From NCBI GenBank assembly GCA_036346405.1, contig CM070563.1, positions 26,349,600 to 26,413,599 of the forward strand: a stretch of 64,000 nucleotides of DNA, in the 5' to 3' direction. Below are positions 47,630-59,104 of the stretch, one piece after another. Under the pieces are notes generated by a model. The model had not been told where the DNA came from. It was given only the letters and a program-made list of their open reading frames with translations, and made no database searches. Origin of the DNA: Phyllostachys edulis (taxonomy: Eukaryota > Streptophyta > Magnoliopsida > Poales > Poaceae). A program made the position numbers and the translations under genes. How positions within the stretch are numbered: position 1 is the stretch's first letter; each line of letters starts with the position of its first letter.

Positions 47630-48330
47630 AAATTATTGATCTTTCGGTACAGGACAACCGCGGCGGCGGCGGTAGCCTGTCGATCCATCGACGTCCTGGG
47701 GGATGGTGCCCTGTGCTCTTCGGATCCGTCCGCATCTGCGCACGCCACGACCGATCGAACTGGAGCTCATTAGATTAGAACCCCAAACCGAACAGAGTGG
47801 ATGCATGAGGGTGTGCGTACCTTGGAGGTCGGCCTTGATGTCTGTGAGCACTCACTGGAGGTCTCCAAGTGGACGGGATGGGCTGTCTCAACGGTGACAC
47901 CAGAGCTCTGTCGAGGCGATGACACCGCCACCGCCACCAGAGCTGCGGAGGGAGGGACGGTGCAGACGAAGAGCGCGCATGGTGGCAGGCGAGGTCGCGA
48001 CTCGCAAGGGCTGTGGAGCTGCGGAGGGAGGGGTGGCCGCCGAGCAGGGAGGCGAAGGCGTGGGACCGAGTGTGGAGGAAGGGCATGGAGGGAGGGGTGG
48101 CTACCGGGCGTGGAGGGAGGGCACGGTGCCGGGCGTGGAGGAAGGGTGCAGAGGGAGGAGCAGCCACCTAGCGTGGAGGGAGGGCATGAGGGCGGCACAG
48201 CACTGGCCAGCAGATTGGAGGAAGGGCATGGAGGGAGGTTGAAGAAGTGGGGAGGTGGAGAGACGAAGGCATGGGGAGGTGGAGAGATGCCTATGGTAAG
48301 AGTTTTTGTGGCGTCAAATAAAACGTCTTG
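47630..48330. repeat. GC-rich G/A-biased tandem tract in CACTA element
   Basis: It is strongly GC-rich compared with the AT-rich flanks. About 48060-48240 repeats a 'gcgtggagggagggc' / 'gaggaagggcatggaggg' phrase of roughly 30-40 bp several times. The ORFs here on both strands follow from this composition. It could be a captured CpG-rich 5' gene region or a subterminal repeat of the transposon. Confidence 0.5.
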
Positions 48331-48430
48331 AGAAGTGTCTTTACATATGAGGTGTTTTTTTTGTTGTAGAGACGGATATAAAAGCGTCAAAACAAAAGTG
48401 ACTTTACGTGACAGTTTTGTTGTAGTGTAA

Positions 48431-49452
48431 GGATTGGTTTGCCACCTATGAACCTGTTGAAGGTGGTACTGCATTGATGGGTGATAACTCATCTTGTAAG
48501 GTTGCAGGAATTAGTTCAATTCAGATTAAGATGTTTGATGCGTTGTCCGAACTTTGACATATGTGAGGCACATTCTAGATTTGAAAAGGAACCTCATCTT
48601 TTTTAGTACTCTTGATGCTAAAGGGTACAAGTATTCTGGTGAAGGTTGAGTTTTGAAGGTTATATTGAGAAGGTCTTTCGTCGTTTTAATATGCATGATG
48701 CAAAACCAGTGAGTATTCCATTAGCTTTGCATTTCAGATTATCTTCAGCCTTATGTCCTGAGTCAGATTATGATACTGAGTATATGTCTAGAGTTCCATA
48801 TTCCAGTGTAGTTGGTTCTCTTATGTTTGTCATGGTTTGTTCTCGTCCTGATTTATCTCATGCATTGAGTGTTGTTAGTAGATACATGGCTAATCCTAGA
48901 AAAGAGCATTGGAAAGCAGTTCAGTGGATTTTCAGATATTTGTGTGGCACTTCTAATACTCATTTGAAGTTTGGGAATTCTAGAGATGAACTTATTGGTT
49001 ATGTTGATTCTGATTATACTGGTGATTTGGACAAGAGGAGGTCTCCCACAGGTTATGTTTTCACCATTGGTGGTTGTGTTGTTAGTTGGAAGATAAGTTT
49101 GTAAGCTACTGTTGCCTTATCTACCACTGAAGCAGAATATATGGCTATTTCTGAAGCTTGTAAAGAAGCTATTTGGTTGAGAGGTTTGTACACTAAGCTT
49201 TGTGGAGATAATTCCTTCACTACTATATTTTGTGATAGTTAGAGTGCTATATGCCTTACAAAGGATCATATGTTCCATGAGAGAACAAAGCACATTGATG
49301 TGAGATATCACTTTATTTGAGGTGTTATTGCTCAAGGTGATGTCAAGGTGTGCAAGATAAGTACTCATGATAACCCAGCTAATATGATGACAAAGCCATT
49401 TCCTGTTACTAAGTTTGACCTTTGCTCAAGCTTAGTTGGTGTTACAGTTTAG
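48431..49452 (+). pseudogene. Copia protease remainder, RT C-terminus and RNase H, Tork-like
   Basis: After one TAA copy the protease frame resumes (DWFATYEPVEGGTALMG, about 48431-48482), decays, and near 48648 joins the end of RT (GYIEKVFRRFNMHDAKPVS, VGSLMFVMVCSRPDLSHA). RNase H follows: DSDYTGDLDKRRSPTGYVF, TEAEYMA, RTKHIDVRYHF and the final ANMMTKPFP, ending about 49452. Stops lie at about 49102, 49242 and 49318. Integrase and the RT core with YVDD are missing, so the copy is dead. Confidence 0.85.
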
Positions 49453-49843
49453 TCCTAGAGACTAGTTGGCGTATGGTGATTTTTTATCTTATTGTGGAGT
49501 TATTTGGTGATTGATGATTCTTTATTATGCTACAAGTGGAAATTCATCTTAAGGTGGTGATTATTGATATTGTGATCCGTATGTGATCCGAATTTTCTAA
49601 TATAGAAGTATCTGGAATATGCCATATTAGTGGATTAGTTTCCTACTTGGACTCTAAGTCCTTTCCCTTTATATACCTCTTGTAAGTCGCACGGGGAGAG
49701 AGACGCCTCATTGTAATCCCCTGCGTTTTGTAAACACTCCTCATATAGTGATCATCGCCGGTTGGCGCTCGTAGTTTTTTCCCACAAGGGTTTTCCACGT
49801 AAAAATTTGTGTCTCCTTTGTATCTCTTTTTTCTAACATTAAG

Positions 49844-50727
49844 GTTTGTTGGATTTGTTTACACAGACCTAGCTAGCAAAAGAGTCAAATATGTGGCCTT
49901 GTTAGCTAGTCTCTGGCCGATGTCTTAATTAGAATAGGATTTTTTACTCCTAGTCCTAGATAGGGTCATGTGGATCATTCTGGCTCCCTTGCGAACACAT
50001 GTCGGGAATCAATCATGAATGCTAAATGGAGGCAGAAAGAGGGCGAGGGGACACAAGCCACGTAGTGTTTTTTTTGTTGGACCATCTGATCGCTTTCATT
50101 CGCTTGTCCGCTATTTGATCCATCGTTTTGGTCTGGCTTTGCTTTTGCTTTCACAAATTGTCTTCACGTTGCCCTATGCGCATTCGCGCCATTCGATTAG
50201 TCATTCCTTTTGTTGGCCGTCGGATTGCGTTGTCCGTTGCGCTCGTGAGTCCTAAGTTTGCCCAAGAAAAGTCATGCTTGCTGTTCGCGTCTTCTACCGT
50301 GTGTTTTTGTCACGTTCGCACTACGGTGCATGGAGACGCAGCCTCTCCTCCTTGTTCACATGTTTTAGTGCCATTCGAACCCTGTCTTTTCTTGCCAGCC
50401 CTTGGATCGTGCGCTACCGTAACGCTTCCTCTCCGCGGCGCTTTTTCCCGTTTACCATTGCGCGCCGCTGGAGACGCGCCTCTCCTTCGTTCACGCCAGA
50501 TATTGGTGCCATTCGATCCGTGCCTTTTCTTTCCAACTATTGGATCGTCGCAGCCGTTACACTTGTGAATCTTTTCGCGACGTTCTAGATTGCTGCTCGC
50601 CTCGGTTCTCGTTCCCCTTTCTTTATTGTGCATGTGCCGCGTCAAAACCCATGCCTACTGTCCGCATAGTCTCCCGTTCGTCTTTTTTCTAGTCTCACTG
50701 TGGTGTGTGGAGACACGGGCTCTCTTT
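49844..50727. other. Pyrimidine-rich repeat region, left part
   Basis: No supported gene. From about 50085 it contains degenerate repeats of a ~140-240 bp unit marked by 'ccattcgatcc...ttttcttgccagcc'. It continues beyond the inserted LTR at 55375. ORFs such as 50019-50255 and 50128-50568 are Cys/Arg/Ser-rich products of this repeat. Confidence 0.45.
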
Positions 50728-53700
50728 TGTCAGACCTCCGAGCGTGAAATACCCGATGATCCTATGTGTATACTGTACTAGTCTCATGATCAGTGGCTAG
50801 TATGCACATTCACAATATTTGGCATTCACATCCATACATACACATACAAAAGTAAAGAAAAGGGTACTCGACTTAAGCTATTACAAGCTATTACAACAAC
50901 GGCCGACAGCCAAATAAAAGTAGTCATCAGAGTAAAATATAGCAGCAAAAGAAATGATATTAGTAGCAAAAGTTCAACGGCAAGCCCATCCAATCCCGCA
51001 GGCAACCGACACGGAACAAGGCCTAGGTAGACTTGTCACCGAACCCTTAGGTTCCAGGTGCAAAGAACATGTCATCCAACATCGGCTTATCTTCGATCCC
51101 TGAATAACAATATTAGCAAGATTGAGTACTTGTGTACTCAGCAAGACTTGTATTGTATCTTAAAATTATATTGAATTCAAGGTTATCAAAAGGATTAGGC
51201 TCTACTCTACAAGTTATTTTGATCAAAGCCATGTTTATTTGCAATATTCGTAAGTAGTAATTTGCAACGAAATTTTAAAGAGCAGTTTAAATATACATAC
51301 AGGACAGTAAGTAAATAACTGAACAAATAATAACATCATGACATAACCCTTCTTGGTTATGAGCACAAAAAGAAATATAACAACAACCCATAGTCCTCCT
51401 CAATTACGAGCTGCATTTCTTGTTCAACCCTAGACATGGTAGTTAACTCAACAAAATAAAACCCCATGTCATTACCCTAGTTTTGTGACAAACAGTTTTT
51501 GAAAATCAAAGCTACAGCCATACCAGCCGCAGTAAGCATGCTCATGACTGTGAGCGTGACTATTTAAATAGATTTTCACTCTGCAAAGATGTACAACTTT
51601 ACCCATAGTACGTGAATATTCCAGTTGCCTGGAATCCTCTATATCACTGCTCACTTCCGTAGGTAAGCAGTTTAGAGCTCGCGACGTAGCCTTTACATCA
51701 CTTTGTCCTAACCATGAACTAGCCCAACGAATGTTTACCCTCACTGAACCCAGGTTTACGCCCTTGTTCCAGTGAGGCATTCGCAGTTATGTCGACAAGC
51801 TTTGTGCTCAATACCGTGGTGAAGGGAGCCCCTTCGGACATACAAGTACATTTGGTCCTGCCCATACTACTACGGCCTACCTACGTACAAGGCTAGTTTT
51901 CAATGACTTCATTAGCTACGACTATCCCATACTATCACATATGGTTATACGCTTAGGTCTTAGTCCCGGATTTGTAGGCTTCAGTCCTTAATTGACTACG
52001 GGCGAGAATTTCCACCCTAGCTACTAGTGAGTCACAATCCTCACTCTTCTTAGAATACATTATAACTCGCCTGCATCTAAAGACTAAAGTTTTCATACAA
52101 AATTACAGAGGAACCCCCTCGGGACATTTTTCAAAATAACCCAAATTCGAAATTAACATATTGTCCTTTTATCCGTTTTTCGGAAAATCTATCGTTCTAG
52201 TTGCAATTGTGCGATAATCGCACTCAAATATCCCAAATGACATTATTTATTGTCTAACCCATATTCTAATGGCTACAACAATAAGGAATCAGTATTATAA
52301 GGAGATATGTGCAGCAAATAGAATTATATCTGGCAAGTTTCCAATAATAACATTTTCATACAAAACATATACGCATACATAATAGATTTTACAAAACAAA
52401 GTATAATAAGTAAAATACTGGAATCAACATGATCAAAGGAGGTGCTTGCCTTGCTCTTGCTGTTCTGGAAATATGGTGGATTGATCATCGAAATAATTAC
52501 TCAAACAATCGACGTCTAAATAAAAAAAATCAAAAATGAATTAAATAACACCAAATAATTCAACAGAGACCGAAATTAAATATTTTTGTATATTCTGGTA
52601 GATTATAATTTTAGACAAATTTAGAGATAAATTTTATTAAATTTGGAGTTTAATAGAAAAAGTTATTAAGGTTTGAATTTGAGTTGGTTTGAAAAATCCA
52701 AAGAAAAAGAAAAGGGAGAGAGAGTCTCCCTCTGATAGGTGGAACCCGTAGCCATTTTATTTTTCTTTTGATTTATTTTTCAGCTAAAATGCTCTGTCAA
52801 TGACAGGTGGGCCCAAGCGATTTTCTTTTTTCCTTTTCATTTAAATTTCTGAAGTAAATACCTATTAACATGTGGGTTCCAAATGTTTGTGGCTTGATCC
52901 ACGAAATAGTACGTAGACCGAAGGTCTACACGCACATCACACAAGTTCACGAGGTTTCACTGTGCTTTTAAGCTCGTGGGTGATGCAACATTTGGTGTCC
53001 CGATCTTTCGATGAGAAGGATAATTCAATTTAGTGGAGACGACTCTCAAGATTTGGCTACCAATCGTACACGACCAATATTCCTGCAATCACTAAATAAA
53101 CTCTGTGATTGTTATCAACCTTGCTCATTGTTATCAACCTTGCTAGAAGCACGATCGACCTAACCACAAAGGTCTATTCTTGCATGCAATCGAAGAACAA
53201 GTAAGAACACGATAAATAAATAATATGAAATTGCGAATAGGAAATAGTTTCGTATTGATAAGTGGGGTTTCGAGGAACAATGTCGCTGTTGAACCTGTCG
53301 AACAAGAGGACAAAGTATGAAGTAGCAAAGCTAAACTTCAATCTATCAAAACCCACCAAACCCTAAGGGGCCACTATGTATAGGAGGAAGAGGAGAAGGT
53401 AGGGGCGACGGTACTATTGACGCATGAACAATACTCATGTGAACAGTACGAGCTTGGACTGATAGCCCAAGAGAGGGGGCGGCCAGGGAGGTTGTTGGCC
53501 TGAATAACCTAAAGTGGTGGCTGCCCTTTGGGCCCAATAATTGATACAAGGCCCTCAGCCCAATGTGAGGTGGCGCAACACCATATATAAGTGAAGCAAA
53601 TTCGTTGGCCCGTTGGAGTAGAGTTTGACGCAACCGAATCGGTGGAAGTAGAGTAGTTTGGTTGGAGGTGGAGTAACGGTCGTATTTAGAGGGTTGATGT

Positions 53701-55900
53701 TTCATTAGTGGGGCCCACATGTCAGCGACTTATTAGAAAATAAAGTTTCGTTTAAGTTTTTCTTTAATCATTAACTTGGTCCCACACATCAGCGACTCAT
53801 CAGAGATTAACTAATCACTTAAAACCGGATTTGCGCTAATGACCGAGATTAGGCATGTTTATGACAAGCTATAGTGCTTGTCCCGTAGAGCAGCGTGCTG
53901 GCGCTAGTGCCCACACTCGTCGCCGGTGAGGTGATGCTCGGCGAGGCTGGAGAGTTCCCAAAATGGGATCCCCATGTTATTGCGCACCTACTGGTACTGG
54001 TGGCATGGCCGGAGATGGCCCAACACGGTGGCGCATCGGCATTAAGTGGCGGCGCAGCTACGACAACAAGTGAATGCGTGAACGAGCTACGCTCCCAACA
54101 AACGAATACGCGCATATGAATCTATGGACTACCAGGAGTATACCAGAGTAAGGAGAGGGACGAAGGTGGTCGGAGTTGGTTGGTCGATGGTGAGCCGAGG
54201 TGGTGCAAGGAAGCTTCACATGGAGAAGGCGTTCAGGCGATGGAGATCATCGTCCAATGGTCGGGGAAGGATGAAGAGATCCTGGTGATGCTCCCACGCA
54301 AGGAATTGGCTTGAAGCTCAGTGAATGTCCAGCGGCGACCGTGGCGGCGGAAATGGCTGGAGACGAAGAAGAAGAGGCGATTCGACGTCTCCTGTGGATC
54401 ATAAATGAAATCAAGTGAGGGGAAAGCATCAAGGATCTTTGGAACATGATATGGCCCGAGAGGAGCGACAAGGAACCCTTCTGATCAGTGAGAATGGTGA
54501 TGGTGGCGCACGACTGAAATGGTGCTCATGCTCTTCGAGTGCTTGAGCTCGATTTAGTGGAGAAGGAGAGTGAGTGAGCGCATGAGTGAGGAAAAGGAAG
54601 AAGGAAGCTCTAGGTTGGCTTTTATAGATGAACAGGTGGAGACGGATGAGGCGGAGCTTGGGCAGCCGAGGGCAAAGCTGGCGGAGATCTCCGGTGTACG
54701 AGCAGGCATAGGGCGAGGTAAGGGCAGGGATAGGCGTGGAGTGATGGTGAGGTGACTGGGTAGGTTTGGCCGGTGGAGAAAACGGTGGGTTGTGAGGAAA
54801 ACCGTGTGTGTGGCAGAGAGCTCACAAGCAGTGCGCTGGTGCTCAGTGCACTGAGGTGGATGACTGAGCCTACAGGTGGGGCCTGCTCGCTAGAGAGAGA
54901 GAAAGAGGAGAATTAGGTTTAGGATTTTGATTTTTCTACTAATTTATTTGCCGATTTTATTTACTTGTTAAACAAAGTCCAAATTTAATGAAATTTTTTT
55001 GTGGAAGCTTGTAGCCTAATATAGTTTCTCCTATAAAATTTTCATAGGTTTATACCTTCTGTGAATTTCTCGAAAATTCGTGTAATTTTATGTTCTTATG
55101 TTTTGTATTTGTTTTTCTAAGTAGGTTTTCATATAAATCTTTTGGTGAATTACTCCTGGGATATTATGCCTGAAATAATTCTCTCATTGAATGTTTTTTA
55201 CTTTGTTGCATATAATTTTCTTTTGAATACCTATTGGTTTGTATTTCATATTTCACTTTTAAATCAAAACTCAAATTCAAACAAGGGTATAATTTCATAT
55301 GCAAATGATCAAAGTATTTTTTTCTAATGCATTTATAATACATAATCCCAGAATTCAGATTTTGGGCCGTTACATCTTCCATCTTCGCGTGTATTCGCAC
55401 CATTCGATCCTTGTCTTTTCTTGCCAGCCATTCAATCGTGCTAGTCGTTACGCTCATGCATTTCATTCGCCACTTCCCAATTCGCCTGCCTGCTTTAGTT
55501 CTTCTGCCACTTTCTTTATCGCGCATGTGCCACACCTGTCTGCATCGTCTCCCATTCGGCTTTTTGCCAATCGCACTGTGTTGCATGGAGCTGCGTGCAC
55601 TCTTCCTTCTTCGCGCGTATTTGCACCTTTTGATCTTTCTCTTTTCTTGCTAGCTATTCAATCGTCTTGGTCGTTACGCTCGTTATTTCATTCGCCACTT
55701 CCCACTTCGCCTGCCCACCTTGGTTCTTCTACCCCTTTCTTTATTGCGCTTGTGCCGCACCAGAACCCACTCCTTCTACCTCCTTTGATTCCTGTTAAGC
55801 TGGTTTTGCTCTCTGTCTCGTAGTTCTGCCTTCGTCCTGTTTCATCACTTTTGTTGCTAGTTCTTCCCCTACTTCATTCGCGTCGCCAGAGTTCAGTTCC
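50188..55900 (+). repeat. Degenerate tandem repeat array split by solo LTR
   Basis: Unit starts marked by an 'attcgatcc'-like phrase followed by 'cttttcttgccagcc' and 'gtcgttacgctcgt' occur near 50188, 50369, 50510, 55400 and 55635. After removing the LTR (50728-55374) and one duplication copy, spacings are about 181, 141, 238 and 235 bp. It resembles an internal minisatellite of a larger repetitive element. No function is visible. Confidence 0.65.
50728..55374 (-). mobile_element. Ty3/gypsy solo LTR, minus strand, unusually long
   Basis: Plus-strand ends TGTCAGACC (50728) and GGCCGTTACA (55374), so TGTAACGG...GACA on its own strand. Flanks are TCTTT (50723-50727) and TCTTC (55375-55379), one mismatch; neighbouring repeat units support TCTTC as original. 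Length is 4647 bp, about 1.2-2 kb more than its relatives. About 52880-53700 looks like a foreign segment (no LTR-like composition, its own repeat of 'ttgttatcaaccttgct'), but I could not define its ends. A GC-rich leader at about 53850-54850 and TA-rich ends match the LTR type. Confidence 0.75.
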
Positions 55901-56850
55901 TTCGCTCCTGTCACCGTCGTTTACGCTTCATTGCGGTCACCCTTCTTGGCCTTCTCTCTTCTTCTGCCTTCTCTCTTCTTTTTCCCCACCGACTATAGAC
56001 TGATTCTTTTCTTTCAGCTTTGTCCTTTTTTGCCGTTTCTTCATTTCGCCGTCTACTTGTGTTCGTTTGTTAGACTTTTCTCTACGCAGATTTTACATGT
56101 GATTTGCTGTGCTTTTTCCTCGGTTCCTGCGATCTTCATGTCATTTGTTTACCTACGAGTCCTTTCATTGTCGTTCTGCTAGCCTCTGTTCTTCCATATT
56201 TTTTACCCTAATGCCTGGGGGATATCTCTTTTTGTGGATATGCTAGGATCTACCTCTAGGCGGGTTTACCCTTTTTGAAAAAAAAGGTTTCTTTGAGTCT
56301 ATTTTCATCCTTCCCTTTCTTGTTGAGCCACTTTTTCCACTTTCGTTCTAGGGTGTTCTTGGTTGTAGATTAGCTCCAATCTTTTCTTGGGCCATCCTTT
56401 GTTTTATCTGTTGATATGCTCGGGTCTATTTTCCCTTCGACTTTTCATGCTAATATCCATAAATCTTCCACCCGTTGTTATCCGTTTGTGCTTTACCCTT
56501 TCTGATCTTGTTTACTATGTTTTTTTCCCTCTTTCTGTTCTTGTCAGCTGTTTTGCCATTTCGGGTTTGGGTTTTCCCCTGGTTTCCTCCTACTTCTTCG
56601 TCCTTGCTGATTTCTTTTTCCTTGTTTGCAGGATGGTCTACTTGTGTTTGTTCATATCGCATCCCTACTCCTGTTGGCTTCCTATTCGGTACTTCTTGTT
56701 GCTTGCTTTTTATGTGCTCTGTGTTACTCACTACATATATTGTACTCTACTCTATGTTCACCCATTTCTATCTTTTTTTATGTAGGTGCTATTGCTGTCT
56801 TCCGAGCTATGTCAAACGCTAGAGAGAACTTGCAGTTGTTGTCTATGCTA
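55901..56850. other. Pyrimidine-rich tract before MITE
   Basis: Long T/C-rich sequence with many splice-acceptor-like stretches (for example ending TTTGCAG near 56631 and TTATGTAG near 56785). The Phe/Ser/Leu-rich ORFs at 55931-56922 are compositional. The last ~65 bp (about 56786-56850) form an open frame with MSNARENLQ that continues beyond the MITE. Possibly a 5' leader and first exon of a larger element; family unknown. Confidence 0.4.
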
Positions 56851-57251
56851 GAATTTTTTTTAAAAATAATCCATTTTTTATTATTAATTACAATACTATA
56901 CCTGCGATTATATTTTTTATAGAAATATACTCCTGTCGCTCGGGGTGATTGGACCTGGGCCGCTGAAGCGATCGTCCCGATCGCTCAACGGTTGGACGAC
57001 TGGGACCCCAACGGGCACAATGCATGCCCGGCTAGATAAGTGAGTTGCATATTAGGACCAACTGTTGAGCGACAAGTGTCCCAGTCGCTCAACGGTTGAG
57101 CTATCGATCGATCGCTCACGATCGTCCGATCGCTCAATGATCGTCCAAATACCAACGGTTGAGCAACAGGAGTATATTTCTGTAAAAAATATAATCGCAG
57201 GTATAATGTTGTAATTAATAATAAAAAATAGATTATTTGAAAAAAAAAATC
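56851..57251. mobile_element. Mutator-type MITE with long inverted repeats
   Basis: A 9-bp target duplication TCTATGCTA is at 56842-56850 and 57252-57260. The first and last ~90 bp are inverted copies of each other (for example TACCTGCGATTATATTTTTT near 56899 and its complement near 57185). It ends GAATTTTTT / AAAAAATC. The centre is rich in CGATCGCTC phrases in both orientations. A 9-bp duplication and long inverted repeats are the known hallmarks of Mutator-like elements. It is 401 bp with no coding capacity. Confidence 0.9.
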
Positions 57252-57260
57252 TCTATGCTA

Positions 57261-58178
57261 TTGCCGTTGTACATATCCTTTTTTCCCCTTCATTTTGTTG
57301 GGAAAAAAAAATCAGACGTTGCAGTCAGCTCTACTCGGAAAAGACCCTTTGATGCAGCATCAGCTTCGGATCATGTCATCGGCATTCCTATCTTCCACTA
57401 ATATGTCTTCATATAAATGGCAGCCCACTTAGAAACGTTTTTTAAAAAATCATCATCATGCATTTGCTGCTTATATTGATGTATATATGTACGCTTAGTT
57501 TGCAGAATGTGAACATACAAAGAACCTACTTTCGCTGATAGTAGCAGTACTCCAGCCGACCCCCTGGAAAAAAGTCTCAAAAGATGTAAGTAACCAAATT
57601 AACCGATCTGCAGATTTACGTGTTCAATGCTTTGCCTCTCTGTATTAATGTAATGCTTCGCTGACTTTTAATTGTGGATTCATGTAAACTATTCTACCTG
57701 TTCTTTCATCCCATTAGTTAGCTCATACCATAGTATGTACAAAATACTTCGTATACCGATACATAACATTACGTTACCAATTTGTTTATCTAACAACTAT
57801 GCTACATAGCTGCATTAATACAATTGTCATTCTACGTATACAAAATGCTTCACATCTGTTTTGCATAGAGGTCTATATCACTACTTCATCTTATTCTATG
57901 TTTAATACTGTCTACACACATAACAATTTTTGATATCACTGAAAAATAAATTTGATATCTTTAAGAATATGAGCATGCAGAATCTAAATCCGATATCAAT
58001 TATTTTTGTTGTTTTAGTACAAAATTAGTGTTCTACTTATAATACAACTGCTATAAGATTATTTGTTATCTCACATTTCCATATATCTTAAGATATATGC
58101 CATCTACTCATGTCCAAACCACACACATCACTTTGGTTCTACAGCTCAGAACATGATTTATCTACGAAAGCAATGCCC
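57261..58178. other. AT-rich region after MITE
   Basis: The open frame broken by the MITE runs on to a stop at about 57400, with STRKRPFDAASASDH. The rest is AT-rich with no ORF of note and no recognisable element end until about 58179. Confidence 0.4.
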
Positions 58179-58874
58179 TCTTCTATTATAAAAGAAGGGC
58201 ACCCAGATGAAAAGACCTACCAATAGATCACAAGTATAGTATGTACACCGACCTTTCCATACCTATCTTTTCCAAGCTATTGTATACGATTTCCATTATA
58301 ATGTTTCACTTTTCGTTTTATATATAACAGAATGTACACCATATGATGCTACTGCACAGCAACTATTCGGTCTCCATGCATAATATCTATGCCTGGTTTT
58401 GCAAACTGCTATCACAGAGTTCGGGTATCTTTTGTACTTAGTCAATAACTACGCACCCAATCTATAGGCTGTATCATATTCTCAAACCTGTAATATTCTA
58501 TACGCCTCTCTACTTAGTCTGCAGACTTTTGTATGAACAACAATGCCAACTAATGGCTACTACTACCTATGTTCCACTTTGCCCTGACTTTTCCTACAAC
58601 CTATCATATTCGGTGATTACCGTTTTGCCCTGACTTTTCCTGCAACCTATCATATTCAGTGGTTACCATTGTGACTATTATTCATGTAGACATTCGAGCT
58701 ATATTTAACTCTGATACAATTTACATATAAATTGTACTACATATATGGATAATGCTATCAGCCAACAGGTTTGCTGGTTTTAAACAACCATTATTTTACC
58801 TACCAAACTGTCTATACCGTCTACCAAAAAATCCATCGTTTCCAGCGCGCCGAGCGGCACGCACGGGCCACTAG
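58179..58874 (+). mobile_element. Helitron-like terminus (3' end clear, 5' end tentative)
   Basis: The 3' end shows a GC hairpin (GCGCGCC, loop GAGC, GGCACGC; about 58848-58865), then ACGGGCCA and CTAG (58871-58874) followed by T, the known layout of plant Helitron 3' ends (hairpin about 10 nt before CTRR, insertion next to T). A candidate 5' end is TCTTCTATTATAAAAG at 58179, but the base before it is not A, so the start is uncertain and the element may extend much further left. 58581-58672 holds a 46-bp tandem repeat. No Rep/helicase coding is visible. Confidence 0.45.
58581..58672. repeat. 46-bp tandem duplication
   Basis: GCCCTGACTTTTCCT begins at 58581 and again at 58627, each followed by 'caacctatcatattc'. 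It lies within the Helitron-like tract. Confidence 0.8.
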
Positions 58875-59104
58875 TAGCAATAAACCATCGAAGTCTACAT
58901 ATTCATCTTAGGCCTTGCAAATATGAGTGCTATTTAACTGCTCCTAGCGGCGAAACCAGGAATTAGGTATAGGATGGCCAAAAACCAAGTAAATAACAAT
59001 CGATGAAGAAAAATATGCCATAACAATTTCTCTATTCTCTATTATAGCATGGACAACAAAACAAAGGAACATATGCTTGGCCAATATAAAAAGAAAATTA
59101 CATA
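58875..59104. other. Spacer before Stowaway-type MITE
   Basis: AT-rich, with no gene or repeat end seen. Confidence 0.4.

Larger units (their letters stand above)
43731..48427 (-). mobile_element. CACTA transposon carrying fragments of two host genes
   Basis: Seen: it starts CACTACAACACAAAAG (43731) and ends TTTTGTTGTAGTG (48427), a 12-13 bp inverted terminus, with TAA on both sides (43728-43730 and 48428-48430). Subterminal DNA on both sides repeats a GTAGAGACG-like motif in both orientations. No transposase is recognisable. Instead, spliced-gene fragments of SEC10 (45300-46996) and V-ATPase subunit A (47350-47613) lie in the same minus orientation. A long (GA)n run (about 45377-45415) lies just upstream of a SEC10 exon. 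The element sits in the protease gene of a copia element. Confidence 0.92.
42099..49838 (+). mobile_element. Ty1/copia Tork-like element with internal deletion and nested CACTA
   Basis: Seen: the 5' LTR is 42099-42367 (TGTTGATATT...TTTAACA), the 3' LTR 49562-49838 (TATTGATATT...TCTAACA), and TTAAG is duplicated at 42094-42098 and 49839-49843. A TGATGTCAGAG primer site follows the 5' LTR and AAGGTGGTGAT precedes the 3' LTR. Gag and the start of protease lie left of the CACTA element (43731-48427). Right of it the protease resumes and then jumps, near 48648, to the RT C-terminus, so integrase and most of RT are deleted. The short LTRs and protein motifs suggest the Tork lineage. Confidence 0.9.

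Noticed and set aside
47770..48492. 240-aa minus-strand ORF and plus-strand partners
   Set aside because: Generated by a GC-rich tandem tract in the CACTA element. It crosses the element's terminus into copia sequence, so it cannot be a native gene.
55299..56922. Several Phe/Leu/Ser-rich ORFs resembling membrane proteins
   Set aside because: The tract is T/C-rich, so hydrophobic residues follow from composition. They start inside the solo LTR or run into the MITE.
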